This document shows, in pieces, positions 52,516 through 63,409 of a DNA stretch of 64,000 nucleotides. The position numbers and the translations under genes were made by a program. Every line of letters starts with the position of its first letter. Position 1 is the stretch's first letter. The stretch spans positions 23,170,827-23,234,826 of the forward strand of contig OZ010578.1 of NCBI GenBank assembly GCA_963932145.1. Reading direction: 5' to 3'. The notes below the pieces were generated by a model. The model ran no database searches, was not told the origin of the DNA, and saw only the letters and a program-made list of their open reading frames with translations. This DNA comes from Acanthosepion lycidas. Taxonomy: Eukaryota > Mollusca > Cephalopoda > Sepiida > Sepiidae.

Positions 52516-53740
52516 TTTTTTTTTTATTTCTACTATTATTACCACTAGTAATAGTAGGAGTATATTAAGTAGTATTCGTGGTATTAGATTATTAATTTTT
52601 TGGTTGGTATCTCTTTTTTCTATATCATCAGTTGTTTTATTTATATTACTATTATTTAGCTGTAGTAATATTATTACAAGAAGTCTTATCAATCACTACT
52701 AATTTTGTTTAGTATTTCGTTCATCTTAATTTTATATTTAGAATATTGATGCTATATTGTCGTGTTTTGTTACATGTCGAGGCATTTTCAAATTTTCATC
52801 ACAATTTCCAGATTGCTAATGAACATAATTAATATTAAAAACAGATCGCAGTTTTTCGGCAAAGTTGAACTCGTATCTCTTTTCAAAACAACTGATCTAT
52901 GTTTTCTCTTATCATTAGCCAAGGATCAAAATCAACTTATTTATTTTCCCTTTATATTATTAACATTATTATTATTATTATTATTATCATGTATTTCTGT
53001 TTGATTCACCCAAACTTTCTCAAACCTCTGCCTTGTCAATGAAAATTCTTCGATCACCACATCAGCATATTTTTCGGAATAATTAGTTGTCTTGTTGACA
53101 GAGCGAGAAGAGTCAGTCAAACTTTTATATCAGTTGGAAGAATTGCACCAAGAAACTAAATATTATTGATTAGGACAGAGATCAACGGTTAGAGTTGCTA
53201 CAATCAAAATCCCACTCCAATCTTCACCGAACAAGATTGGCTACACCATTTTGTAATAGTTCTAAATTGACATCGAGTGAAGAACACATTGGATTATTTG
53301 ACAGACGCTGGAAATCATCTGAGGCAGCAAAAGGTTTTAAATGTAATATATATTTGCGTACTCAGGTTGGAAAATATTTACATATACTGATATTAATTAA
53401 TAAACAATGTCTTCTACCGCGTTGCGTCAGCAATAGTGGAAATAGAAAAATATATATTGAACATATATTCTGCAACGTATAAAATCCTGTTTGAACGCGT
53501 GGTGTCTTATTCTTGAGTAATACGTCGAAGTTTTGTATAAACCAATGGACAGCAATTAAAAACAAAGATTTGGTACTAGAATAGTGTACACCAATCAGGA
53601 TTCACAGATACATTAAAGTTGTCAGAGTTTTCAAGTTCTCAACGCATCTACAGATTAAAACCTGTAATTAGAACGTTTCGACATCAAAATAATTCTGGGC
53701 TGCATTGCGATATTCGAACGCCATAAACGGCGAGAGCTGT
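52515..53740. other. No clear feature; (ATT)n near 52965
   Basis: AT-rich; a short ATT run at about 52965-52986. Open frames at 52762 and 53195 have no recognised domain. 53570-53700 contains phrases of a dispersed repeat I could not delimit. Confidence 0.45.
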
Positions 53741-53744
53741 ACTA

Positions 53745-53825
53745 TTAGGTTGGTGCAAAAAATAATGACGGTTTTTGACGTTAAAAAATACGTCAAAAAC
53801 CGTCATTATTTTTGCACCAACCTAA
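53745..53825. mobile_element. Mariner-type palindromic MITE, copy 3
   Basis: 81 bp: TTAGGTTGGTGCAAAAAATA, ATGACGGTTTTTGACG, centre TTAAAAAATA, then CGTCAAAAACCGTCAT and the inverted end. TA before it; the right flank is TG, probably a changed TA. It is close to the 80-bp human MADE1 layout, which also has a CGGTTTTTG core. Confidence 0.93.
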
Positions 53826-53829
53826 TGCT

Positions 53830-54285
53830 TCGATTTGTCCCGAGACATCGTTGATCGAAATTTTTCATCTGATACCGATTGTTATGAATAATCAAGAGTG
53901 GTCTCCTCTTGTTTTTCCTACTCTCCTCATTGAGAGAGCTATTTCTGTTTACTGGGACCATAAAAAGACACTATACTCGAACCGTGTATTCTCAGTTGAA
54001 TAAAGCTTTCTTAAAGCCTACACTTTTGTTATTACACTGATGTTGCAGTTCTTTATTGGATAGAAATAAATTAGAAACCTTCTTCATGAACGGAATAAAA
54101 GAAATTTGGTATCAACTTCGAGAAAAAAGTTTGTCACTATATGATGACAGTGTTGAAAGAATCCAGTCTCATTTTTTCTATCTAATCTCAAAATGTTTTT
54201 ACAATTTCACAGACATTGGCCCTCAATCAACACGTTATCTATGCATAACCTTTTCATATATACAGGGGTCAATGAAAACATTACG
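53830..54285. other. No recognisable feature
   Basis: An 82-codon plus frame at 54056-54304 has no domain I recognise. It runs into fold-back J. Confidence 0.4.
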
Positions 54286-54289
54286 ATCT

Positions 54290-54653
54290 ACTATTACGCA
54301 GTAAAATCCAAAATTACCTCATATGTGGATAGATCTATTTCAACCGACAGTTTTATTCAACCCCGATGTATAGACTCAGTTCGTGTCGGAATTAGAAATT
54401 TTCGATGGCCATCACAGTTAAATATCTAACTCCGACACGAATTCAGTCTATACACCGTGGCTTAATAAGACTGACGAAGTTTCGTCGGTTGAAATAGATC
54501 TATCCATATATGAGGTAATTTTGAATTTCACTGGGTAATACTATAACATTGGCTCTATTATAATAAATACATTGGCTCTTTTTATGGCACATTTTTAATA
54601 TTTTATATTACTAGGATTCACTTGATTATATAGCAACGGATTTATTACCTTTA

Positions 54654-54660
<7 letters not shown>
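54290..54660 (+). mobile_element. Fold-back repeat J, copy 1
   Basis: Arms 54297-54390 and 54430-54540 are inverted (AAATTACCTCATATGTGGAT, GATCTATTTCAACCGACAG and the TTCGTGTCGGA block), loop about 40 bp. The 3' part TTTAATATTTTATATTACTA, GGATTCACTTGATTATATAG recurs at 60128-60172 with the rest of copy 2. Confidence 0.83.
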
Positions 54661-54733
<73 letters not shown>

Positions 54734-54776
54734 GCTAGCCACTCGTATTCGAGGATACCTGTGTACTAGGGCGGCA

Positions 54777-54848
<72 letters not shown>

Positions 54849-54850
54849 TG
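54657..54850. repeat. (CA)n(TA)n, repeat G end, (TA)n(GA)n
   Basis: CA 54657-54686, TA to 54730, a 45-bp piece at 54735-54778 (GAGGATACCTGTGTACTAGG) that is the inverted end of repeat G, then TA 54779-54823 and GA to 54848. Confidence 0.88.
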
Positions 54851-55261
54851 CGACAGAAATACCGCCACATATACCCACCAGAAATATTCCACATAATCGT
54901 AAGACATTATTGGCAATGGTGTCTTCATCTAGCTAATGTCTCACCATAATGTGCGAAGAAATTCTGGGAGATATATGTGGAAGATATTTCTACCGCACTC
55001 TGTGTAATGTGTAATCGATAACGAGTTTCTTCATATTTTATCAGTATTTTAATGTAATATTGTAATTTAAAGTTTTACTTACTGAAAGATTTTTACTCGA
55101 TTAGAATCAAAGAATGGTTTGTTCTGGGCAAACGTAAATGAAAGGACATCATTTCTATGAAGGGCTTAGAATACTGAGGTCTCAAATTAATACACGTAGA
55201 GTTTTTGAAGATGCAAAATTAATTCTAAAATGAAAAAGAGGAAACACCAACGTTGTCAAAA

Positions 55262-55690
55262 GGTAAAATAATTATTTACACTACTCAAACTGTTGTTCTC
55301 ATCTTTATTGTCATATTCACGACGTTTCGGCCGTTGTACGCTCCGGCTCTCTTCATGTGATATACGTTGGAATTTCGAACCGAATCCTTTATTTTGTCCA
55401 CCGATGTAGATTGTTCTAGTTCCACGGGCCATACCTTTTCTGGATATCTCAGTTTCCCTTTAGTAAGTCAACTCTCCAAATTTTTGTTCATCTCTGCTGT
55501 GGCCAGGTATTGAACACACAACTCTTTTGAATCAAGTCATTGGATTACTTCAACCAACGCTTTATTCCACTAGGTCATGTGTCCTTGGGGATATAAATTA
55601 ATTATTTTGGGGAAACGTTGTGAATGTCACAATAAAGATCAGTACAACAATCCTAACAATGTAAATAGTATAAACAGTTACAAAAGGTAA
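55262..55690 (-). mobile_element. Family R repeat, copy 5 with partial inverted copy
   Basis: Minus strand: GGTTGAAGTAATCCAATGAC, GAGTTGTGTGTTCAATACCT (B box-like), GGTGGACAAAATAAAGGATT, GAAGAGAGCCGGAGCGTACA, ACGGCCGAAACGTCGTGAAT, GACAATAAAGATGAGAACAA. A plus-strand scrap of its end follows at 55612-55680 (GAAACGTTGTGAATGTCACA). Confidence 0.8.
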
Positions 55691-55871
55691 TCTCAGAAAT
55701 ATAGACATTATGTAAAAATTATTGGCAGATAACATTTAAGTGTCTTGAAGTCCGATGTTATGTGTTTTGTGCAGATTACATTCTATCTACCATCTAAAAA
55801 TCATGAAAACTATTTTTATCCAATCAAACCAACCTGAGTATAGAGAAGAATAAGTTATGTGCACTTGATAT

Positions 55872-55880
55872 ATGTTTCTG

Positions 55881-55916
<36 letters not shown>

Positions 55917-55940
55917 CTATGTGTGTGTGTGTGTGTGAAA
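55872..55940. repeat. (TA)n(GT)n microsatellite
   Basis: Short TA then GT runs. Confidence 0.9.
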
Positions 55941-56047
55941 ATATATAGAAAATAGGAAAGAACTGGTTAGGTAAAGTTCTTTAGTATTTTTTTGCTTTTT
56001 ATTATTTTTAAAAAATAGTGCTCGATACAAAAGTAGAGCATAAATAT

Positions 56048-56412
56048 AATTATTTAAAAATATGATTCCAACACGCTACATAAGAGTTCGCATGTTTCAA
56101 AACAAGACCCGAAAACTTCAATATAATTATTTGAATTAAATTGAATTAAAGTAAGCTCTGTTCCATCTTCAAGCGAAATTTTTTGGGGAATAACTTATTT
56201 CTGAAATTTACGTGTTTTAATAGCATATTCATTATTGAAATCAAAATTTCCATGGTAACGGCCAGCGCGATTGTTCATATAAAGAGGGACGCATGGTGTT
56301 AATAATTTGTATCAGTACAGAGTTACATTCATAGGTGTCAAGTCAGGGTAAGGTTGGGGTGTCCAAATTTAAAACGGAAGATGATTTCGTCTAGTCTGGT
56401 TTACGTGTCTAT
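56048..56412 (+). mobile_element. Dispersed repeat I, copy 2
   Basis: Same orientation and order as 33275-33640. This copy is not followed by (TA)n but by ATGGAGATTTATTTA, so the tract at 33641 arose at or beyond the element's end. No coding capacity. Confidence 0.82.
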
Positions 56413-56414
56413 GG

Positions 56415-56990
56415 AGATTTATTTATTTTTTTATTTTATTTTTTCTGAAAGGGTTTTGCGTATATAAAAAAAAACTGCTGTAACATTTTTTTTTTGACGA
56501 CTTCATAAAGGGTTATCCTTTTTTTGTAGGGTATTTAAGCTATTTATTAGGACTATGGATTTTTTTTAAATTATATGCTAATTATTCAATGCAAAGATTT
56601 GATGTCGGCAAAAAACCGTTAACTCATGTCTATTGTTTAATAGATTTTTATTATTTAGAAACTTAATAATGTGTAGTTTCTCATATATATATATTGCTTC
56701 TGTTTCCTTTATAGTGGGTGTGCACATTAATTTAATTTACTCACTTCGATCGAGCGCTGACGAATGAGTAGCGATAACCGGTTAACTCATGCCTTTTTCT
56801 TTCTTTCTACTTTTTCTTTTGTCCCGTTTTCACACCAAGTGCTATATTTGACGTTTTTTCCTTTCCTTGACGTTTTCTTTCAAATTATGTGCATGTGTAT
56901 CGAAGAAAATATTGTGAGTCAATTCTATAGGACAATTATAAAATAAAGAATTATTTAACAAACAGAAGAATTTTTCTAGCCGTAGATATT
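56415..56990. other. No recognisable feature
   Basis: T-rich DNA; the 60-codon frame at 56764 has no domain. Confidence 0.5.
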
Positions 56991-56997
56991 TTTTAAT

Positions 56998-57115
56998 CAT
57001 TTCACCCTAAGTAAGGCAATAAAGCCACTAAGTCGTAAGCGGTCACTAAGTGTATATGAGAAAAACATTCAGAAGACAAGATCTGAGTAATCTGATGGTG
57101 ATATTTTTCTCTTTG
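56998..57115 (-). mobile_element. LINE-B 3' terminus
   Basis: ATTTCACCCTAAGTAAGGCA, ATAAAGCCACTAAGTCG and GCGGTCACTAAGTGTA match the LINE-B end at 24625-24680. Only the last ~110 bp are present. Confidence 0.65.
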
Positions 57116-57149
57116 TTTCTTGATAACTTTCACCTTTTCATTTAAAGGA

Positions 57150-57865
57150 ATCATTTTGCCGGTTTTCTTTAACATGCTCGAACCGTCAGTATCAATGCTA
57201 TTAGACTCTTAAGATTGTTGCTAGAGAATCGCTAATAACGAGTAAGCCGCTGTGAGAAATTGCTTACACAACGGGTTCAAGTGTCCTTTTTGGACAAGAT
57301 TGTTACTGGTGATGAGAAATGCATTCTTTACCATTAAGCACTCGCATCAATAGTTGAGTTAACAAAACACACCTACTTAGCAACTGAGTGAAAAACTTCA
57401 TTTAAAAACAATTATGTTGAATAATTGGTGACATATTCAAAGTATCGTCCATTTTGAACTGGAACACAATACTCAAGCGATAAAAACAGATCTTTATTGC
57501 CAACTACTTGGTCGTTTGAAAATAGTTTTGGATAGAAAACACCCACCCATCCAAGAGGATAATACTCCTTCCATATAATGCCCGTCCTCAGTTGACTAAA
57601 GAGATGATCTTTATTGTCAACTACTTGGTCGTTTGAAAGTAGCTTTGGATAGAAAACACCCAGCCTTAGTCAACAGAAAGAGGATAATTCTCCCTCACTC
57701 TAATGCCCGTCCTTAGTTGATTAAAGAGTTGATCAGTTGGAATAAATTCATTTATCATCCATTGTCTCTCGATTTTGCTCATTTTGATTATAACCTGTCT
57801 AGGGTTTTGAAAAAATAAACATTTGGATGGCCTGAAAATAAAACGTTGAACTTAATTGGTCTTGT
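57150..57865 (+). mobile_element. Mariner transposase remnant Q with internal duplication
   Basis: Frames in order: FLDKIVTGDEKCILYH (mariner motif with the first catalytic Asp, usually IVTGDEKW), IVHFELEHNTQAIKTDLYCQ, LLGRLKIVLDRKHP, then a second DDLYCQLLGRLKVALDRKHP, ALVNRKRIILPHSNARP (normally HDNARPH; the Asp is Ser here) and DFAHFDYNLSRVLKK (third motif). The DLYCQLLGRLK segment is duplicated about 123 bp apart. A dead copy of the kind of enzyme that could mobilise the palindromic MITEs; whether it is the same mariner lineage cannot be told without its termini. Confidence 0.87.
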
Positions 57866-58119
57866 ACTTTATATTCAAATCAAATAATTTTTTCCAAACT
57901 TGACATCTATAAACATGTAAAGAGTTCGGATAATGTTCTAGGAAGCAATGGAGCTTATATTGATGATGAAATATGCCTATAAACATTAGTATCTTAATTT
58001 GTAGTATACGCAATAAAATCGAATACAACTTTCGTTTTAACCTGATAGATAGAGATGCTGTTTATTTACACAATACAAATGCAAATATACTACGATTTGT
58101 AGCCTCACGCGTATAGTGC

Positions 58120-58380
58120 TTTCCCAAGCGTAGCTTAGATGTGACACAAGTCTGAAAGTATGGAACACCCAGTGAGGACCGAACTCATTACTCAATTGTA
58201 ACTGTTCTAGCGAGACAAGCTTGCACCCCTTTCTAAGCGTAGATTAGATGTGGCACAAAGCCGAAAGTGTGGAGCACCCAGTGAGGATTGAGCTTACTAT
58301 TCAGTCGTAATAGATCTAGCGAAGCAGGCTTGCTAACCATTACACCATGGCGAAGTGCCCAAAGAACCTCACGTGTATAT
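58120..58380 (-). mobile_element. tRNA-derived SINE with tandemly duplicated body
   Basis: Minus strand: CGCCATGGTGTAATGGTTAG (A box, 58355) and AAGCTCAATCCTCACTGGGT (B box-like). The segment CTTTC..AAGCGTAG.TTAGATGTG.CACAA through GCGA..CA.GCTTGC occurs twice (58122-58212 and 58229-58332), about 108 bp apart. The flanks ACCTCACGTGTATA and GCCTCACGCGTATA repeat too. Confidence 0.72.
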
Positions 58381-58384
58381 ATGT

Positions 58385-59330
58385 GGATAATAATAAAAAT
58401 TAATCTGTTCCCACCAGATTTACCAGTGATGTTTGCGTATTTCTCCCCCTTCTCGGTTAACGCTCTCAAGAGATGCATTTTCTGAGGCGACAATCTCAAT
58501 TTATTTGGATAGATATTTGAAACAATTCATTTTAAAACAGTAATAAAGTATTAGGTGAGACACGGTAACTGGAAGAGAAGAGGTGTTTTTATATTTGACT
58601 ACTAAAATTCTTGTTCAATGAAAAATCAGCCATTGCTGGAAAACCTCTGTCGACTGTGTGGCTAGCCTATCTTTTAATTTACTGCTAGGCACATTTCATT
58701 CGTCCCTGTTAAACACCAAGTATGATTCTTAATTAAGCTCATTCCTACCGAAGACTACCAATAAGATGTCGATAATTGGCCCTACACATTCTTTCACAAG
58801 ACTTTGACCCGAGGAAGTGGATTTAAAACGGCGGCAGAAGTATAAAAGATTTATGTTCTAATTGCCAGGAAACTTATTCGAAATCACAGGGAAACGTTTT
58901 TCATTATTGGGTCGGTCACGAACTTCATAAAAAGTCTTGTATATAAATAAGATTCTGTGAAAAACTGATGAAGTTTGCCAGTCAATCAGTATTGACCGTC
59001 ATGGTCAGCCAAGTCACCCTCGGCTAGTCGAAATAAGATAGATTGATCTACGTGATACGAACTAATTAAATGAATAAACACGATTATTTTCGATCTTTTG
59101 CTTTGATCGCTTTGAATTGGTCTGAAATCGATTTATTTCACTGATTAAAAGGCATTTCGAATTCTTTTCGCTGTCTTTTCGGCCTTTCAGAACCAAAGTA
59201 CGTATAGGTATATATAGAGATTGTTTGGTAGCTGAAACAGTTGCGTATTATACTTTAGGTAGATAGGAGCAATCCTATTCCTATTTTTCTCATTCGAATA
59301 TACGATCGAAACCTATAATTGTCTATATTA
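58385..59330. other. No recognisable feature
   Basis: Mixed composition; no gene or repeat recognised. Confidence 0.5.
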
Positions 59331-59331
59331 A

Positions 59332-59336
<5 letters not shown>

Positions 59337-59397
<61 letters not shown>

Positions 59398-59424
59398 TGA
59401 ACTGAGTGTTGACATCAATGTTCA

Positions 59425-59481
<57 letters not shown>

Positions 59482-59641
59482 TTACATACGCTCTATCTCT
59501 GATATTGAGCACTTTATCCCATAAATATAGCACACCTTAAAGCTATATTTCTTTATATATATATATATATATTTATGAAGAAATATAATTTTAAGGTATG
59601 CTATATTTACGGGATAAAGTGCCCAACATCAGAGATAGAGC

Positions 59642-59675
<34 letters not shown>

Positions 59676-59800
59676 TAAGGTGTGATATATTTACGGGATA
59701 AAGTGCTCAACATCAGATCTAAATATAAAAATAAAAGTGAACATTGAAGTCAACACGCAGAGGCGACAGGCTGTTTTATGCTAGACGGAATCTTTGACTT
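59337..59800. mobile_element. Repeat H inverted pair within TA tracts
   Basis: Minus copy 59400-59560 (GTTGACATCAATGTTCACTT, CTCTATCTCTGATATTGAGC, ACTTTATCCCATAAATATAG). Plus copies 59572-59655 and 59670-59790 (AATTTTAAGGTATGCTATAT, GGGATAAAGTGC, ATCAGAGATAGA, AAAGTGAACATTGA). TA tracts at 59337-59395, 59430-59478, 59553-59571 and 59645-59672 split them. Confidence 0.8.
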
Positions 59801-59805
59801 TTACA

Positions 59806-59831
59806 TACACACACACACAAATACACACACA

Positions 59832-59914
<83 letters not shown>
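59806..59914. repeat. (CA)n(TA)n microsatellite
   Basis: CA-rich 59806-59862, TA 59863-59914. Confidence 0.95.
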
Positions 59915-59919
<5 letters not shown>

Positions 59920-60190
59920 TGAGCAATAAACTCCAAAATCACCTCATATGGTGAATAGCCTATTTCAGCAGACGAAGATATCGGTCGTCTGTCTTATCCC
60001 CGGTGTGTAATGAGTTCGTGTCAGAGACAGAAATTTAACTGTCAGTGGTTGATAAGACAGGTGATTTGAGTTTTTATTAATTATTTGCTCTGTTATGATA
60101 AATATTGAGCTATATTTGTGGATACGTTTTAATATTTTATATTACTAGGATCCACTAGGATTATATACCAACTGATTTGTTACATATACT
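59920..60190 (+). mobile_element. Fold-back repeat J, copy 2
   Basis: CTCCAAAATCACCTCATATG, CCTATTTCAGCAGACGA, GAGTTCGTGTCAGAGACAGA and TTTAATATTTTATATTACTA, GGATCCACTAGGATTATATA match 54290-54640. The fold-back arms are less perfect than in copy 1. Confidence 0.75.
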
Positions 60191-60211
60191 TTATTTATAT
60201 ATATTCGTTAC

Positions 60212-60216
60212 ACACT

Positions 60217-60292
<76 letters not shown>
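60212..60292. repeat. (CA)n(TA)n microsatellite
   Basis: CA 60212-60233, TA to 60292. Confidence 0.95.
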
Positions 60293-60293
<1 letters not shown>

Positions 60294-60329
60294 CATAATG
60301 AGAAGCCACGTATGCATTCTTAATATGTA

Positions 60330-60522
60330 TATGGAGAAAAAGTTGCAAATTAAAAAAAATAATATTTTTTATGAAAGTATTTATTTATATATATATTTGA
60401 TATTTCAGATCGACCTCAATCAGTTATTTCTGAAGAAAGACTGACGTCAATTTGAAATACCAAATATATATATAAATAAATACTTTTATAAAAACATTAT
60501 TATATTTTTTAATTTGCAACTT

Positions 60523-60525
<3 letters not shown>
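60330..60525. repeat. AT-rich fold-back
   Basis: GTTGCAAATTAAAAAAAATA (60340) and TATTTTTTAATTTGCAAC (60507) with AAGTATTTATTTATATATAT / ATATAAATAAATACTTT inside: arms of about 70 bp. The loop (60408-60445) contains CTGAAGAAAGACTGACGTCA. Confidence 0.85.

Positions 60526-60570
<45 letters not shown>
60525..60570. repeat. (TA)n microsatellite
   Basis: Pure TA tract hosting MITE copy 4. Confidence 0.95.
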
Positions 60571-60574
<4 letters not shown>

Positions 60575-60672
60575 GTTGGTGCAAAAATAATGACGTAATA
60601 ATGGCCTTTTTTGACGTTAAAAAATACGTAAAAAAACGACATTATTACGTCATTATTTTTGCACCAACCTAA
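60571..60672. mobile_element. Mariner-type palindromic MITE, copy 4
   Basis: 102 bp, same design as copy 2: TTAGGTTGGTGCAAAAATAA, TGACGTAATAATGG, centre TTGACGTTAAAAAATACGT, then the inverted end. TA on both sides, inside a (TA)n tract. Confidence 0.94.
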
Positions 60673-60679
60673 TATATAT

Positions 60680-60795
60680 AATCAATTCACTCATGCAAGA
60701 TGATGATGCCACTAAGTTGCAAGAGGTTACTGGGAGTGGAAGAGAATGGCCGGAAACTCACTCCTGAACGGGAAACAAGGGATAAATATCTACTC
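60680..60795 (-). mobile_element. LINE-B 3' terminus
   Basis: AATTCACTCATGCAAGATGA, TGATGCCACTAAGTTGCAAG, AGGTTACTGGGAGTGGAAGA match the LINE-B end (cf. 5735 and 24625). Confidence 0.6.
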
Positions 60796-61510
60796 AAGTT
60801 CAAAAGGTGTGTGTGTGTCAACCGAACGACGAGTGAACAAATTTTTCAATTTTTATGATTAGAAAGGGCGCCTGAAAACAAGATGCGTCGATTACATGTA
60901 GTTTTTCAGCCTAGAAAGGCAGTCCTATCGAGGAAGGATTATAAACCTCCCCTGTCTTGTGGTCATATTCAAACCCGGTACCCCGAAAATAATTGTCGCC
61001 CAAGCCGGTCTAAAATGTAATGCCTTGCATTCCTTTGTCTCTTGTCGGTGCGGGTGAGAGGGGCGAGCATGTGGTCTGGGCAGTGCACGATCTCCATATA
61101 CCATCGGCCATGTCTGGGCCTGGATTGGTTACTCTAGTCTCACCATCCGGTGAGTGCACGATACGAAAGACAGCATCATAAATCAATACTCAACTAGCAT
61201 GAAGTTGGAGGCCACGGGTTATCTTTGATGGTGTGTTGGATCATTGCATTCCACTGGTCAACTACCAACCGCCTCAAGCCGGGCAGCCCAAGATTAGTAG
61301 GGTGTTCACTCGCCACGATCTGCCAACTTCAGTGTTGGCTGAAGCTTATAGCTGCTAGCTTAACAAACAGATAGATGACTTCGCGTCAAACAAATACCAA
61401 AATGGAAAAAGCATGATCGTATCGCAAGCTGGAATGTTTAAACCATGTCCACTGGTCTGTTTGATCACCTCGCAAAAGGACAATGTTTGACTAAAAAGAA
61501 CGAATTAAAT
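60796..61510. other. Unclassified, GC-richer patch
   Basis: 61000-61330 is clearly less AT-rich than its surroundings, with GCAGTGCACGATCTCC and GTGAGTGCACGATACG. No frame, tRNA or rRNA was recognised. Possibly a different repeat or a fragment of unique DNA. Confidence 0.35.
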
Positions 61511-61517
61511 GAATATC

Positions 61518-61519
<2 letters not shown>

Positions 61520-61551
<32 letters not shown>
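61520..61551. repeat. (TA)n microsatellite
   Basis: Pure TA tract directly before Tc1/mariner element M copy 2. Confidence 0.95.
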
Positions 61552-61554
<3 letters not shown>

Positions 61555-62422
61555 GGGTGCAACAGCAAAATTGTCCATTTGTTAGATTGAATTTGAATCG
61601 CTGTATCTTAGAAATGATTAAAGATATGTTACTGGAATTTCCTGAGGTTTTTGTAACACTATTCGACTCTACTTTGAACAATAAGAATATATAATTATTC
61701 CCCAAGCTTAACAGAAGAATCTTGATGAAATCTATCATAAACGAAAATTACATGATCAGAAGGTCATGAAGGATTAAAATAAAGTTTAACTATACCTATT
61801 GTTCCAAGACCATTTTCCAACTTATTCAAGATGATCTTCGTCCTCTCTAACCTTCTAACTTACTGTCTCACAGGTTTCACGTACGATTTCATTTTCAAGT
61901 TTTTTTTCAATACTCTTTTGGTGAAACTCCTCTCTCACGTAACAAATGTCGTATAGTTTGACTTGGATCTTTTCTAATTGTTCTTTTTAGCTCTAAGCTG
62001 AAATGATGATCCCTCTTGCCGTTGTGACATCCTGATCCAGTTTTCCTTTCTACTTTTTAAATCTTATTCACCATTATCTTGATGGTTCTTGGATGGATTT
62101 TGAAGATGGAAGCCAGAGTATGACAGTCGGTACCATTACTGAAGGTATGAATGATCTTTTTCCTCTCACTATTACTCATTTGGGAATTTGTGGAGCTGGC
62201 ACAAAACGATTTTAACCTATTTTCTAGAAAGCTGAATAACTGAAAAGGTTTTTCAGTGATTCTTACGGCAAACGGGGTCAGGAGGACTAAACGTCTTTTC
62301 TGAAAATCTAAAAAAAAGAAACTCAATTTGTTTAGTGTTTTTTACATATTGAACATTTTTTGTGAATGGATAATTATCCTATATTGTTACATGATTTGTA
62401 CAATTTTTCTATTGCACTCGAT
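61552..62422 (-). mobile_element. Tc1/mariner element M, internally deleted, copy 2
   Basis: Left end CCGGGTGCAACAGCAAAATT, right end (inverted) CGAGTGCAATAGAAAAATTG, both next to TA. On the minus strand: MSNSERKKIIHTFSNGTDCH, TLASIFKIHPRTIKIMVNKI (helix-turn-helix), then remnants matching 37210-37500. About 870 bp against about 896 bp in copy 1, with the same block missing, so both descend from one deletion derivative. No catalytic domain. The plus frame 61509 is a shadow. Confidence 0.87.
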
Positions 62423-62424
62423 AT

Positions 62425-62780
62425 ATAAAGAAAAAATAATAAAATAACAAATAAAGAAAAAATTAGATAAATTCCCAAATTAAGTAAGTAATAATCAAAT
62501 TATCAAACTATCAGTGTACACAAAATGACTTATAAGTTAACAAACAACACTAGACAATAGCTATAAATAAGTGCTTTCGGATCACTATTTCTACTCAATA
62601 GACTTTAAAATAATTTGAAATATAAGCAGGACCGCCTGCACATTAGCCGTTAGGATAATACAATAAATTGGAAATACTTGATTTTTATATCCATAATTCC
62701 CCATTGACAAACATATATAAATAAATAGTTGAGCGACACTTAACACACATGGCCAGAAGATTGAGCTGACTGTCACCTTT
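62425..62780. other. No recognisable feature
   Basis: AT-rich; minus frame at 62591 has no recognised domain. Confidence 0.5.
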
Positions 62781-62784
62781 TGGT

Positions 62785-62890
62785 TTTGACCTCAGTGTTC
62801 ACTTTTATATTTACATACACTCTATCGCTGATATTGAGCATTTTACCCATAAATATAGCATAACTTAAAACTATAATTTTATCGTATTAT
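62785..62890 (-). mobile_element. Repeat H, copy in minus orientation
   Basis: CTCAGTGTTCACTTTTATAT, CTCTATCGCTGATATTGAGC, CATAAATATAGCATAACTTA match 59410-59560. Confidence 0.75.
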
Positions 62891-62894
62891 AGAT

Positions 62895-62951
62895 TTTTGT
62901 GCGTGTGCGTGTGCGTGTGTGTGTGTGTGTTTTGTGTGTGTGTGTGTGTGC
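62895..62951. repeat. (GT)n microsatellite
   Basis: GT/GC run with one TTTT interruption. Confidence 0.95.
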
Positions 62952-63124
62952 AGAGACATTTCACATGTATAAATTATATTGTGCATGTAACCTTTTACAA
63001 TGTAAGAAAAGATTTAGAGTAATTTCCAAGTTTCACATTACTGAAACTCCAAAACACGTAATGAAAAATTATAATTAGTGACCGTACGCAAAACTTAATA
63101 AAAAATGACCAAATCATAGACAAC

Positions 63125-63405
63125 ATTCACGCGAATGGTATGTCCCTAGCCTTGAATGTGAATGGTATGTCCCATGTCTTGAATGTGAATGGTATGTCCC
63201 ATGTCTTGAATGTGAATGGTATGTCCCTAGTCTTGAATGTGAATGGTATGTCCCTAGTCTTGAATGTGAATGGTATGTCCCATGTCTTGAATGTGAATGG
63301 TATGTCCCTAGTCTTGAATGTGAATGGTATGTCCCATGTCTTGAATGTGAATGGTATGTCCCATGTCTCGAATGTGAATGGTATGTCTCATGTCTTGAAA
63401 CTAGA
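63125..63405 (+). repeat. 27-bp tandem array, about ten units
   Basis: Unit AATGGTATGTCCCATGTC plus TTGAATGTG, 27 bp, with two variants (CCCATG and CCCTAG) mixed irregularly. Being a multiple of three, it stays open as MSHVLNVNG / MSLVLNVNG over 89 codons; there is no other sign of coding. Confidence 0.95.
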
Positions 63406-63409
63406 TTAA

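Noticed and set aside
54470-54515. Hammerhead ribozyme at CTGACGA...GAAA in repeat J
   Set aside because: CGAAGTTTCG forms its own small hairpin that uses the core bases, and no stem III or cleavage triplet follows.
60420-60460. Hammerhead ribozyme at CTGAAGA...GAAA in the AT-rich fold-back
   Set aside because: No plausible stem II or stem III; the match is just two short motifs.
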